The notes under the pieces: generated by a model
Seen by the model: only the letters and a program-made list of their open reading frames with translations
Database searches by the model: none
Told to the model about the DNA's origin: nothing
In this document: one piece after another, positions 56,759 through 64,000 of the stretch
Numbering within the stretch: position 1 is the first letter of the stretch
Layout: each line of letters begins with the position of its first letter
Position numbers and translations under genes: made by a program
NCBI RefSeq assembly: GCF_017368475.1
Contig: NZ_JAFNJE010000005.1
Coordinates: 1-64,000 of the forward strand
DNA length: 64,000 nt
Reading direction: 5' to 3'
Source: Alteromonas sp. 5E99-2
GTDB lineage: Bacteria > Pseudomonadota > Gammaproteobacteria > Enterobacterales > Alteromonadaceae

Positions 56759-56806
56759 TTAGGACAGCCACCACCAATTAGCTACTTTTCTAGAAATTGT
56801 TTTCAT
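56759..56806 (-). CDS. trpL: trp operon leader peptide (MKTISRKVANWWWLS)
   Basis: A 15-residue frame with three consecutive Trp codons (TGG TGG TGG) near its end, too short for ordinary gene calls. Its stop lies just before the GC-rich segments that form the attenuator. When charged tRNA-Trp is scarce the ribosome stalls on the Trp codons, the terminator does not form, and trpE-A is transcribed. Enteric TrpL has two Trp residues; three are seen here. Confidence 0.92.
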   Translation of the reverse strand: MKTISRKVANWWWLS

Positions 56807-56829
56807 TAAAAAACCTGTGCGTGTTGTAA

Positions 56830-56883
56830 ATCATTACCTGTTACAATACCCCATAGGAGAAAACATAATGGCCTCAGTGTCAA
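56830..56883 (-). promoter_or_regulatory. Probable trp promoter region
   Basis: A perfect -35 hexamer TTGACA lies at 56883-56878 on the minus strand, about 75 bases before the leader ATG. A clear -10 box at 16-18 bases is not visible, so the exact promoter is uncertain. A dyad TGTAA/TTACA lies just downstream (about 56843-56823), but a canonical TrpR operator was not recognised. The -35 is only about 8 bases from the divergent rnm start. Confidence 0.4.
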
Positions 56884-56890
56884 GGTAAAT

Positions 56891-57736
56891 TTGAAAATAG
56901 ACTTACATTCGCACACAACTGCATCAGATGGTCAGTTAACGCCAACAGAGTTAATGTTGAGAGCGGCTAATATGCAAGTAGACGTATTAGCATTAACGGA
57001 TCACGACACCTTAGGCGGTATTGACGAAGCTAGAGCAGCGATTGCAGAGCATGATTTGAAGCTTACTGTTATTGCCGGAATCGAGGTGTCTACGCTATGG
57101 CAAGGCTTTGGTATTCACATTGTTGGTTTGAACGTTGATACCAATAATGCTGAATTCAATCATTTCGTCAGTGAACAAAAACGGATACGTGAAGAGCGAG
57201 CTTTGCGCATTGGTGAAAAGCTAGAGAGAACCGGTTTCCATGGAGTGTATGAGCAAGCTCAGGCCGCAGCAAAAGACGGCGAAATTACACGGGCTCACTT
57301 CGGCCGTGCTTTGGTGCAGTTTCATGGCTTAGGCTCGATGGCCGAAGCGTTTAAGCGCTTTTTAGGGAAAGGCAAAGCCGGCGATGTTAAAGCTCAGTGG
57401 CCAAGCATTGAAATGGCGGTCAATGCTATTCAAAGCGCAGGTGGTGAAGCCGTATTAGCTCATCCGCTAAAGTACGATTTAAGTACCAAATGGATACGCC
57501 GTTTAGTTTCTCATTTTGCTGATGTACAAGGAGATGCTGTGGAAGTTGCAGGTCCAGGTGTTACAGGGCAAAAGCAGTTACTTATTCATGAAATTGTTGC
57601 TGAAGCCGGTTTGAAAGGCTCTGTGGGGTCTGATTTTCATGCTCCAGGACGGTGGACCGAATTAGGTCGATTTACACGAGTATTACCCAATGTTTCGCCC
57701 ATATGGCAAAACTGGCCGTTGACTTCTACCTTGTAA
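56891..57736 (+). CDS. rnm: RNase AM, PHP-domain 5'-3' exoribonuclease (YciV)
   Basis: A 281-residue PHP phosphoesterase. The metal-binding motifs are DLHSHTTASDGQLTP at the N-terminus, LALTDHDTLGG, GIEVST, AHPLKYDLS and SDFHAPG. E. coli RNase AM matures the 5' ends of 5S and 23S rRNA and degrades short RNAs. The start is TTG 56891. It is divergent from the trp operon, the same neighbourhood as in E. coli (trpL-yciV-yciO). Confidence 0.92.
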   Translation: MKIDLHSHTTASDGQLTPTELMLRAANMQVDVLALTDHDTLGGIDEARAAIAEHDLKLTVIAGIEVSTLWQGFGIHIVGLNVDTNNAEFNHFVSEQKRIREERALRIGEKLERTGFHGVYEQAQAAAKDGEITRAHFGRALVQFHGLGSMAEAFKRFLGKGKAGDVKAQWPSIEMAVNAIQSAGGEAVLAHPLKYDLSTKWIRRLVSHFADVQGDAVEVAGPGVTGQKQLLIHEIVAEAGLKGSVGSDFHAPGRWTELGRFTRVLPNVSPIWQNWPLTSTL

Positions 57737-57785
57737 CGTCTTGTGTCATACTTGCGGCCGTAATCGTCTTTATTGAGAGTGTGTT

Positions 57786-58406
57786 TTGAGTCAATTTTTT
57801 TACATCCACCCAGATAACCCGCAACGTCGTTTGTTAAAACAAGCCTGTGAGCTTATTCGCGAAGGTGAAATTATTGTTTATCCAACGGATTCTGGGTATG
57901 CCATCGGCTGTCAGATGTCAGATAAAACCGCACTTGAAAAAATCATTCGCATTAGGTCGTTAGATCAGTATCACAATTTTACCCTAATGTGCAGAGACAT
58001 GAGTGAATTGTCAGTGTATTCAAAAGTCGATAATACGGCGTTTAGGCAAATAAAAAATAATACACCAGGGCCTTATACCTTTATATTAAAAGCAACTAAA
58101 GAAGTCCCCCGTCGCGTACAAAATGCGAAACGAAAAACCATAGGTATTCGAGTTCCAGATAACATGATTGCCTTGCAACTCTTAGATGAGCTCGATGCGC
58201 CTTTACTTTCTACGACCTTAATTTTACCAGGAGAAGATGGCGCTGAAACGGACCCAGATGCAATCAGTGAAAAAATCGGCAATCAAATAGGGGCTATTAT
58301 TCATGGTGGCTACTTGGGCGAACAGCCAACCACTGTCATTGATATGAGTGACGGTGACACAAACATTATTCGTTATGGAAGTGGCGACCCAGCGCCATTT
58401 GAATAA
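57786..58406 (+). CDS. yciO: YciO, Sua5/YrdC-family protein
   Basis: A 206-residue protein whose start SQFFYIHPDNPQRRLLKQAC and YPTDSGYAIGCQMSD, NFTLMCRDMSELS and KRKTIGIRVPDN segments follow E. coli YciO. The fold binds ATP, bicarbonate and threonine in the tRNA threonylcarbamoylation enzymes TsaC/Sua5; YciO itself is a paralogue whose role is less certain. Start is TTG 57786. Confidence 0.92.
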   Translation: MSQFFYIHPDNPQRRLLKQACELIREGEIIVYPTDSGYAIGCQMSDKTALEKIIRIRSLDQYHNFTLMCRDMSELSVYSKVDNTAFRQIKNNTPGPYTFILKATKEVPRRVQNAKRKTIGIRVPDNMIALQLLDELDAPLLSTTLILPGEDGAETDPDAISEKIGNQIGAIIHGGYLGEQPTTVIDMSDGDTNIIRYGSGDPAPFE

Positions 58407-58426
58407 GTCGAACTGGTAGTAAGCCT

Positions 58427-59239
58427 ATGGAGCATTTACCTGTTCAGCAGCCTCTACCTTTGGCATTTGTTAATGGTGAAGCTATCGTTGAGCAACCTCA
58501 CGATTTATATATTCCTCCTGATGCACTTGAGGTTATCTTAGAGTCTTTTGAAGGGCCGTTGGATTTACTTTTGTATCTTATCCGCAAAGAAAAAATGGAT
58601 ATTATGACAATGCCAGTGGCTGACATTACACGACAATATATGGATTATGTTGAAGTAATGAAAACGCTGAAACTTGAGCTTGCAGGTGAATACCTTTTGA
58701 TGGCTGCGATCCTAGCAGAGATTAAATCTCGCTTACTTTTGCCCAAAAGAGACAATGATATTAACGAAGAAGAAGACCCAAGAGCTGAGCTTATTCGTCG
58801 ATTACAAGAGTATGAAAAAGTACAAGCTGCAGCATCAGAACTTGATAATCAACCTAGGTTAGAACGAGATATTTTTGGTACCAACGTAAAGGTCGCTAAG
58901 ATGCCTGTAGCCGAAAATCAACAGCCTGATGTGGCTTTAAAAGAGCTTATTGTCGCGTTTAGCTCGGCAATGAAACGAGCTGGAGCCTATGAGCACCATC
59001 AAATTACGGCAGAAAAATTAAGTACAAGAGAGCGCATGAGTGCCATTTTAGCTAAACTGAAACAGTTACCTAAAGGAGAGTTTCTGCGTTTTTCTTCGCT
59101 TTTTTTAGTGGAAGAAGGAAAAGCAGGGTGCGTGGTTTCATTTCTGGCGACCTTAGAGCTATTGAAAGAGCATCTTATCGTGTTGGTACAAGGTGGACCA
59201 AAAACTCAAATGCATATAGCTCTGTCTCATGAAGAATAA
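58427..59239 (+). CDS. scpA: Segregation and condensation protein A
   Basis: A 270-residue kleisin that bridges SMC heads in the chromosome-organising complex. The N-terminal FEGPLDLLLYLIRKEKMDIM and the following helical domain, with EYLLMAAILAEIKSRLLLP, and the C-terminal winged helix are present. It overlaps scpB by eleven bases. Many gammaproteobacteria use MukBEF instead; the Alteromonadales carry ScpAB, so a partner SMC is expected elsewhere or the complex acts differently. Confidence 0.95.
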   Translation: MEHLPVQQPLPLAFVNGEAIVEQPHDLYIPPDALEVILESFEGPLDLLLYLIRKEKMDIMTMPVADITRQYMDYVEVMKTLKLELAGEYLLMAAILAEIKSRLLLPKRDNDINEEEDPRAELIRRLQEYEKVQAAASELDNQPRLERDIFGTNVKVAKMPVAENQQPDVALKELIVAFSSAMKRAGAYEHHQITAEKLSTRERMSAILAKLKQLPKGEFLRFSSLFLVEEGKAGCVVSFLATLELLKEHLIVLVQGGPKTQMHIALSHEE

Positions 59240-59789
59240 AACAAGTAAAATAGAACCAACAGAGCTTAAACCCATTGTAGAAGCTGCGTTATTTGTCAGC
59301 GAATCAATCATGACTGTTGGTAAATTGAAAACCACAGTGTTGAGCGACTTTTCAGTATCGAAAGACGAGATACTGACAGTGATAGAGGCGTTAACGAAAG
59401 ATTATGAAGGCAGAGGCATTAACCTAATTAAAGTGGCCTCAGGTTGGCGCTTTCAATCAAATGAGAGTTTAGGGCCTTTGTTAGGACGAATGTGGCAAGA
59501 ACCGCCGCCCCGTTATTCAAAGGCATTACTGGAAACACTTGCACTTATTGCTTACAAACAGCCCATCACCCGAGGTGAAATTGAAGATATTCGAGGGGTT
59601 GCGGTTAGCAGTAGCATTATAAAAACGCTAATAGAAAGAGCGTGGATACAGGTAGCGGGATACAAAGAGATTGCGGGTAAACCAGCACTTTACGCTACGA
59701 CCAATGAATTTTTAGATTATTTTTCGCTGACTTCTCTGTCTGAGTTACCCAGCAGCGGACTATTTGATCAGACAGGTAATGATAAATGA
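59229..59789 (+). CDS. scpB: Segregation and condensation protein B
   Basis: A 186-residue protein of two winged-helix domains that binds ScpA: VEAALFVSESIMTVGKLKTT, GRGINLIKVASGWRFQS, then ALLETLALIAYKQPITRGEI and the VSSSIIKTLIERAWI helix. Overlaps scpA upstream by eleven bases and rluB downstream by four, so all three are co-translated. Confidence 0.95.
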   Translation: MKNKTSKIEPTELKPIVEAALFVSESIMTVGKLKTTVLSDFSVSKDEILTVIEALTKDYEGRGINLIKVASGWRFQSNESLGPLLGRMWQEPPPRYSKALLETLALIAYKQPITRGEIEDIRGVAVSSSIIKTLIERAWIQVAGYKEIAGKPALYATTNEFLDYFSLTSLSELPSSGLFDQTGNDK

Positions 59790-60673
59790 AGTCTCGTACA
59801 CCAATAAATACCGATAAATTACAAAAAGTACTCGCAAATATGGGGTATGGCTCTAGACGTGAAATGGAACGTTGGATCAGTGATGGCCGTATTTCTGTAA
59901 ATGGAAAAGTTGCTACCCTAGGCGACCGGATTAACGAAAGCGATCAGGTTCGTGTAGATGGTCATATCGTCAACCGTCAGCAAACCCAAACCGTATGTCG
60001 AGTATTGATGTACAACAAGCCTGAAGGTGAGTTGTGTTCTCGTAAAGACGAAGAGGGCAGACCAACTGTATTTGACCGTCTTCCTCGTTTAACTGGTGGG
60101 CGTTGGATTGCGGTAGGCCGCCTCGATTTAAACACCAGTGGTTTACTGCTGTTTACCAATGACGGTGAATTAGCAAATCGTTTAATGCATCCAAAGCATG
60201 AAATAGAGCGTGAATACGCGGTTCGAGTGTTTGGCGAAGTCACCCGAGATATGCAAAAAGCCGTATTGAAAGGAGTAAAACTGGAAGATGGCGAAGCTAA
60301 ATTTACCAGTTTAAGAGCCCGCAAATCAGAAGAAGAAAGCTTAAATCAATGGTTCGATGTTACCTTATCAGAAGGTAGGAACCGCGAAGTAAGACGTTTA
60401 TGGGAAAGCCAAGGCGTGCAAGTCAGTCGACTTATTCGTTTGCGTTATGGGCCATTATCGCTAGAAAAACGACTTCCTCAGGGCGGTTGGTTAGAACTAG
60501 AGTTAGAGCCACTGAATAAACTAAGAGCGTCGGTTGGGCTAGATAACGAAACTGAATCTATGGCAGATACGCGTAAAGGTAAACTAGATCATGTTCAACT
60601 GAGCCGTATGCGACGTTCAGTGAAAAAACACAAAGTGAATCGTCAAGCGAAAAGTAAGCCTAAAAGACAGTAG
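59786..60673 (+). CDS. rluB: 23S rRNA pseudouridine2605 synthase
   Basis: A 295-residue RsuA-family pseudouridine synthase. An S4 RNA-binding domain (residues 8-65: KVLANMGYGSRREMERWIS, GRISVNGKVATLGDRI) is followed by the catalytic domain with the active Asp in VGRLDLNTSGLLLFTNDGEL and LIRLRYGPLSL. The tail from about residue 250 is basic (KKHKVNRQAKSKPKRQ), as in E. coli RluB. It modifies U2605 near the peptidyl transferase centre. Confidence 0.95.
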   Translation: MKSRTPINTDKLQKVLANMGYGSRREMERWISDGRISVNGKVATLGDRINESDQVRVDGHIVNRQQTQTVCRVLMYNKPEGELCSRKDEEGRPTVFDRLPRLTGGRWIAVGRLDLNTSGLLLFTNDGELANRLMHPKHEIEREYAVRVFGEVTRDMQKAVLKGVKLEDGEAKFTSLRARKSEEESLNQWFDVTLSEGRNREVRRLWESQGVQVSRLIRLRYGPLSLEKRLPQGGWLELELEPLNKLRASVGLDNETESMADTRKGKLDHVQLSRMRRSVKKHKVNRQAKSKPKRQ

Positions 60674-60692
60674 TCATTTAACTCTTTAAATG

Positions 60693-60727
60693 TACATGGC
60701 TTGGTTAGTATGTGATCAAGCCATGTA
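60693..60727. terminator. Hairpin between convergent rluB and bamE
   Basis: TACATGGCTTG pairs perfectly with CAAGCCATGTA around a 13-base loop in the 70 bp gap between the two convergent genes. T-runs are short on both sides, so it may act in both directions but with modest strength. Confidence 0.5.
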
Positions 60728-60743
60728 TCAATACACAAGACCG

Positions 60744-61088
60744 CTATTCGATAGGTTCGTAAAACGATTCTGGTAATTCTAAGTCACTCTCAACGCGAGC
60801 AATTTTTTCATCTTCAAAATAAATAAACATATCTTGGCGAACATCTTTACCGCGCTTTTTCATTCCACGTTTTAGATCGTACACATAATACCAAGTATCA
60901 GTATCAAAGCTGTCTTGTACAACAGGTAAACCTAATACGAATACAACTTGTTCTTTTGTCATACCGATGCGTAAATCTTCAATTGAGTTTTGATCGAGAA
61001 AGTTTCCTTGGGGAATATCGATCCTAAAAATCCAATCGGTACATCCTGACAACATTAACAAACTAACAAGAACTACCGCATATCTCAT
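60744..61088 (-). CDS. bamE: Outer-membrane assembly lipoprotein BamE
   Basis: A 114-residue lipoprotein of the BAM complex that inserts beta-barrels. Lipobox LSGC at residues 13-16, then the SmpA/OmlA fold with NSIEDLRIGMTKEQVVFVLG, DTWYYVYDLKRG and DMFIYFEDEKIARVE. Full length. Adjacent to recN as in many gammaproteobacteria. Confidence 0.95.
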   Translation of the reverse strand: MRYAVVLVSLLMLSGCTDWIFRIDIPQGNFLDQNSIEDLRIGMTKEQVVFVLGLPVVQDSFDTDTWYYVYDLKRGMKKRGKDVRQDMFIYFEDEKIARVESDLELPESFYEPIE

Positions 61089-61190
61089 GTAACTTTCCTA
61101 AACACTTAATTTTGTAAACTGACTCACTGTTAGGTACGCATGCTACCTGTTCATGTACGACCAATCAATAAAGGTTTAGTTCGTTATGCA

Positions 61191-62879
61191 TTAATTTACT
61201 TGTTCGGCTTGTTTTAACAGCTCTTTTGCATTTTCTATAGCGCTTTCAGTTACCGTATCGCCTGCTAGTAGCCTTGCCAGTTCATGAATTCTGTCTTGGG
61301 GCGTTAACGGTAATACGTTTGTTTCTGTTTGAGTACCATTGGTTAATTTAGATACAAAAAGTTGGTTATGAGCTTGCGCAGCAACTTGCGGAAGGTGAGT
61401 CACGCACAATACTTGTTGATCTTGACCTAAACGTTTTAACAGTTGTCCTACGATAGAGGCGGTAGGACCGCTGATACCTGTGTCCACTTCATCAAAAATA
61501 AGTGTTGGGGCTGCATCTTCAGATAAACTGATAACTTGAACGGCTAATCCGACTCTTGATAACTCTCCACCAGACAACACTTTGTCAAGAGGGCCCTGAG
61601 GTTGCCCTGGATTAACTGAAATTAATATTGAGACTTTATCTAGCCCTAGTGCCGATGCTTTTGCGTTCTCATCGAAACTCACTTTTAATGTTATCTGAGC
61701 ATGAGGCATATTCATTTGTGCGACATAATCAAGCAAAGACGCAGAGAAGGCTTTTGCGGCTTTTTGTCTGCTGGTACTGAGTTTTTTCGCTTGTTTTAAA
61801 TAATCTGTTTTAGCCAAAGCCACTTCTGCTTTTAAGGTAGTTAAAGTTTCTTCATCAGCACTGAGTGTAGCGAGCTCATTACTGAGTGTTTGGTGGTAGC
61901 TATATAGCGCTTCAGGTTGAATTTGATGTTTCCTAGCCAAACTGACGGCTAAGGAAAAGCGAGATTCAATTTCTGCAAAACGCTGTGGGTCTGCATCAAG
62001 GGAGTCGGTGTAGTGACGCAATTCATGAATGGCTTCTTCCAGCTGAGCAGCGGATTCTTGCAATAGAGAGACCGTTGATGTTAATTGGCCATCGTGCTCA
62101 ATTAAATCTGAAAGGCTATCTATTTGTTGTTGCACTACAGAAAGCGCGGCATGTTGATCTGCATCGTACAGCAAATGCAAACTTTGTTCTGACTGTTCAA
62201 CTAAATGTTGATGATAAGAAAGCCGTTTATGTTCCGCTTCCAGCTTTTCAAATTCACCGTCTTCAATGGCAAATTCGTCGAGCTCTTTTACTTGGTAAGA
62301 AAGCAATTGTTGGCGGTCTGCTCTGCGAAGTTTCTCATCTTCTAATTTTTGCAGCTGTTGCTGTTTTGACTTCCACTCTGAGTAAAAATTAGCGACGGAA
62401 GTCATTAATTTAGGATGATTGGCAAAGTTGTCTAAGGTGGTTCGTTGAACATCTTCTTTTAATAAGGCTAGATGGGTATTCTGACCATGAATAGAAAGTA
62501 GGTGAATGCCTAGCTCTTTTAATTGCGCAAGTGACGCAGCAGAGCCATTAATGAATGCTTTTGAACGACCTTCTTTTGAAATTACTCTGCGTATAAAACA
62601 GGTATCGGGTTCGTCTTCACTTAACATGGCATTATCTTCAAGCCAGATTTTGGCATTGACGCAATTGACCAGTGAATGATGAGCGACAATTTCTGCTTTT
62701 TCAGCACCAACGCGAACAGAACTCGCATCGGCTCTATCACCAATACATAAACCCAAGGCGTCTATGGCAATGGATTTACCTGCGCCGGTTTCACCCGTAA
62801 TCGCGGTTAAACCTTGTTCTAGGTTTAATTCGAGTTGTTTTACTACAGCAAAGTTCTTAATTGATAAATGAATAAGCAT
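61191..62879 (-). CDS. recN: DNA repair protein RecN
   Basis: A 562-residue SMC-like ATPase for double-strand break repair. Walker A ITGETGAGKSIAIDALGLC is at the N-terminus, two coiled-coil arms lie in the middle, and the C-terminal signature LSGGELSRVGLAVQV is followed by Walker B LIFDEVDTGISGPTA. In the 81 bp before it, an AT-rich sequence with ATATACAGTG and ACTGTATAAACATATAGT resembles an SOS box pattern (CTG-N10-CAG), in keeping with LexA control of recN. Confidence 0.96.
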   Translation of the reverse strand: MLIHLSIKNFAVVKQLELNLEQGLTAITGETGAGKSIAIDALGLCIGDRADASSVRVGAEKAEIVAHHSLVNCVNAKIWLEDNAMLSEDEPDTCFIRRVISKEGRSKAFINGSAASLAQLKELGIHLLSIHGQNTHLALLKEDVQRTTLDNFANHPKLMTSVANFYSEWKSKQQQLQKLEDEKLRRADRQQLLSYQVKELDEFAIEDGEFEKLEAEHKRLSYHQHLVEQSEQSLHLLYDADQHAALSVVQQQIDSLSDLIEHDGQLTSTVSLLQESAAQLEEAIHELRHYTDSLDADPQRFAEIESRFSLAVSLARKHQIQPEALYSYHQTLSNELATLSADEETLTTLKAEVALAKTDYLKQAKKLSTSRQKAAKAFSASLLDYVAQMNMPHAQITLKVSFDENAKASALGLDKVSILISVNPGQPQGPLDKVLSGGELSRVGLAVQVISLSEDAAPTLIFDEVDTGISGPTASIVGQLLKRLGQDQQVLCVTHLPQVAAQAHNQLFVSKLTNGTQTETNVLPLTPQDRIHELARLLAGDTVTESAIENAKELLKQAEQVN

Positions 62880-62883
62880 AAAT

Positions 62884-62932
62884 ATACTATATGTTTATAC
62901 AGTGGTAGTGTAAATATATACAGTGTATGAAT
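62884..62932 (-). promoter_or_regulatory. recN promoter region with possible LexA (SOS) sites
   Basis: The stretch just before recN contains ACTATATGTTTATACAGTGG on one strand and TATATACAGTGTATG on the other. Read on the minus strand these give TACTGTATAAACATATAGTA and CATACACTGTATATATTTAC, both LexA-like (CTGT followed by an AT-rich centre and ACAG/ATAG). recN is a classic SOS gene. The match is partial and not aligned to a full CTGTN8ACAG at both places. Confidence 0.55.
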
Positions 62933-62960
62933 ATTGTAAAGTAGTTTTTTTAATCGACGC

Positions 62961-63824
62961 CTATTTTCCCCAGTTTAGTTTTTTTCTTAATACGGTGAAA
63001 TAATCATAAGAATCAGGGTGTATCAACCTTAGTGTATCTTCGCATTTTTCAATGAAGACTTCGTCGCCAGGTTGGATGGATAGCTCGATATGGCTGTCAC
63101 AACTGACTTGTAAACTTTCACTGTTGTCTGCTGACACGCACATTCTTAATTTTGAATCGGCGTTAATTACAATAGGTCGGCTGGATAGCGTGTGGGGAAA
63201 CATTGGAACTAGGGTCAATGCATTAAGCGAGGGAACTATGATTGGGCCTCCACCAGATAACGAATAAGCGGTTGAGCCCGTTGGCGTTGCGACTATCATA
63301 CCGTCTGCTCTTTGACTTGAAACGAAAGTACCGTCTAGGTAGATTTCGAATTCCATCATGTGAGCTACTTGGCCGTGGTGTAATACCACTTCGTTAAGCG
63401 CAGTGCTTTTGTGCACAGTAGAATGGTTTCTTTTAATTTCAACTTGTAATAAAAAACGGTCTTCGACGTGTCTTTTGCCAAGAAACAAGGTATCGATTTG
63501 TTTTTCGATTTCGTCGGGGCTAATGTCGGTTAAAAATCCAAGCTTGCCTCTGTTTACACCAACCACGTGAATATCGTATTTAGCGAGTGTACGTGCAGCG
63601 CCTAACATATTACCGTCACCACCGACGACAATGGCTAGTTGAGCCTGTTTACCGATTTCTTCTAAAGTGCAACGTTCCACACCTTGGGTTATTTCAGGGG
63701 CGATGCCATTGGCAATCAATATTTTTGTACCTTGCTTTAATAAGTAATCAACAAGGGTTTGAATACTGGTAAGAGTGCCTTGGTGATCGGATTTACCGAT
63801 TAGGCCAACGGTGGGATAGCGCAT
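62961..63824 (-). CDS. nadK: NAD kinase
   Basis: A 287-residue kinase making NADP from NAD. It has GGDGNMLGAARTLAKYDIHV, GVNRGKLGFLTDISPDE, ALNEVVLHHG, RADGMIVATPTGSTAYSLSG and GGPIIVPSLNALTLVPMFPH. It follows the recN promoter region on the same strand and is divergent from a heat-shock-type promoter at the window end. Confidence 0.97.
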   Translation of the reverse strand: MRYPTVGLIGKSDHQGTLTSIQTLVDYLLKQGTKILIANGIAPEITQGVERCTLEEIGKQAQLAIVVGGDGNMLGAARTLAKYDIHVVGVNRGKLGFLTDISPDEIEKQIDTLFLGKRHVEDRFLLQVEIKRNHSTVHKSTALNEVVLHHGQVAHMMEFEIYLDGTFVSSQRADGMIVATPTGSTAYSLSGGGPIIVPSLNALTLVPMFPHTLSSRPIVINADSKLRMCVSADNSESLQVSCDSHIELSIQPGDEVFIEKCEDTLRLIHPDSYDYFTVLRKKLNWGK

Positions 63825-63937
63825 GAATTCATTCTAAATAGGGTGTTTTCTTGAACCCTAGCATAGACGAGTTTTGAACCCAAGAGAAAGCATTCCGCTA
63901 AGTAATAAATAGATTCGTAGAAAATTATGCAATTTCC

Positions 63938-63968
63938 CCCTTGAAGCCCGTATTTTTATCCCCACTTT
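63938..63968 (+). promoter_or_regulatory. Sigma-32 heat-shock promoter reading out of the window
   Basis: CCCTTGAAG (-35, core at 63940-63946) and CCCCACTT (-10, 63960-63967), 13 bases apart, match the sigma-32 consensus CTTGAAA-N11-16-CCCCATNT closely. It points right. In gammaproteobacteria grpE is usually divergent from nadK, so the next gene is probably grpE, though it lies outside the window. Confidence 0.75.
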
Positions 63969-64000
63969 ATCAAGCAGAATATAAAAGAGAATAGATTTAC

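Noticed and set aside
1-64000. CRISPR arrays, prophage genes, retron or restriction systems
   Set aside because: No regularly spaced direct repeats, phage structural genes, reverse transcriptase or methylase/nuclease motifs were seen. The two 83 bp repeats are palindromic cassette-type sites, not CRISPR repeats.

Overview
This window is a chromosomal stretch of a marine gammaproteobacterium of the Alteromonadales, probably Alteromonadaceae. The assignment rests on gene order and protein likeness, not a database search. It is AT-rich with proteobacterial housekeeping blocks: lipA-lipB-ybeD-dacA-rlpA-rodA-mrdA-rlmH-rsfS-nadD-holA-lptE-leuS, ftsH-folP-glmM-tpiA-secG-tRNA-Leu, the trp operon beside rnm-yciO-scpA-scpB-rluB, and bamE-recN-nadK.

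Region 1 (about 1-6200) is accessory, gene-poor and full of wreckage. It holds an internally deleted IS110-family transposase, an esterase gene, and a short run that looks like integron cassettes without an integrase (a CALIN). The run is a GNAT acetyltransferase and a DUF6678-like gene, each followed by a near-identical 83 bp attC-like site, then an internally deleted 617 bp IS3-family element, then a translationally coupled pair of small membrane proteins with a degenerate attC-like relic. After that come a second decayed IS110 relic, a TonB-C-like lipoprotein with a probable signal-peptide frameshift, and about 880 bp without an intact gene.

Region 2 (6236-15785) has a cytosolic M14 carboxypeptidase followed by a sodium:alanine symporter with a large extra loop. 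Next is a tight group of little-known genes (zinc-ribbon membrane protein, YeaC/DUF1315, a 936-residue DUF349 protein and a 72-residue protein), then type I asparaginase and a membrane diguanylate cyclase.

Region 3 (15832-28526, minus strand) is the lipoate / cell elongation / ribosome maturation / NAD / DNA polymerase delta / LPS assembly / leucyl-tRNA synthetase cluster, with many 1-8 bp overlaps. Region 4 (28713-37355) carries a Lon-like protease, yhbY and the ftsH-to-secG cluster, ending with tRNA-Leu(GAG) and a strong terminator. The usual rlmE neighbour is missing between yhbY and ftsH.

Region 5 (37549-49940) has a GGDEF-EAL protein with a degenerate GGDEF half, tesA head-to-head with a YbbA/YbbP ABC exporter, a TIGR01777 epimerase, folX, an AI-2E/PerM permease, a PepSY protein with a PhoP/PhoQ-like two-component system, rlmA and a YciI-like protein. 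Region 6 (49955-56883) is a complete trp operon, trpE-G-D-C(F)-B-A, controlled by a leader peptide with three consecutive Trp codons and an attenuator. Region 7 (56891-64000) holds rnm, yciO, scpA, scpB, rluB, bamE, recN and nadK, and ends at a heat-shock-type promoter pointing out of the window, probably toward grpE.

No CRISPR array, prophage or obvious defence island was seen. The most unusual part is the cassette-like region at 1.7-5.3 kb.
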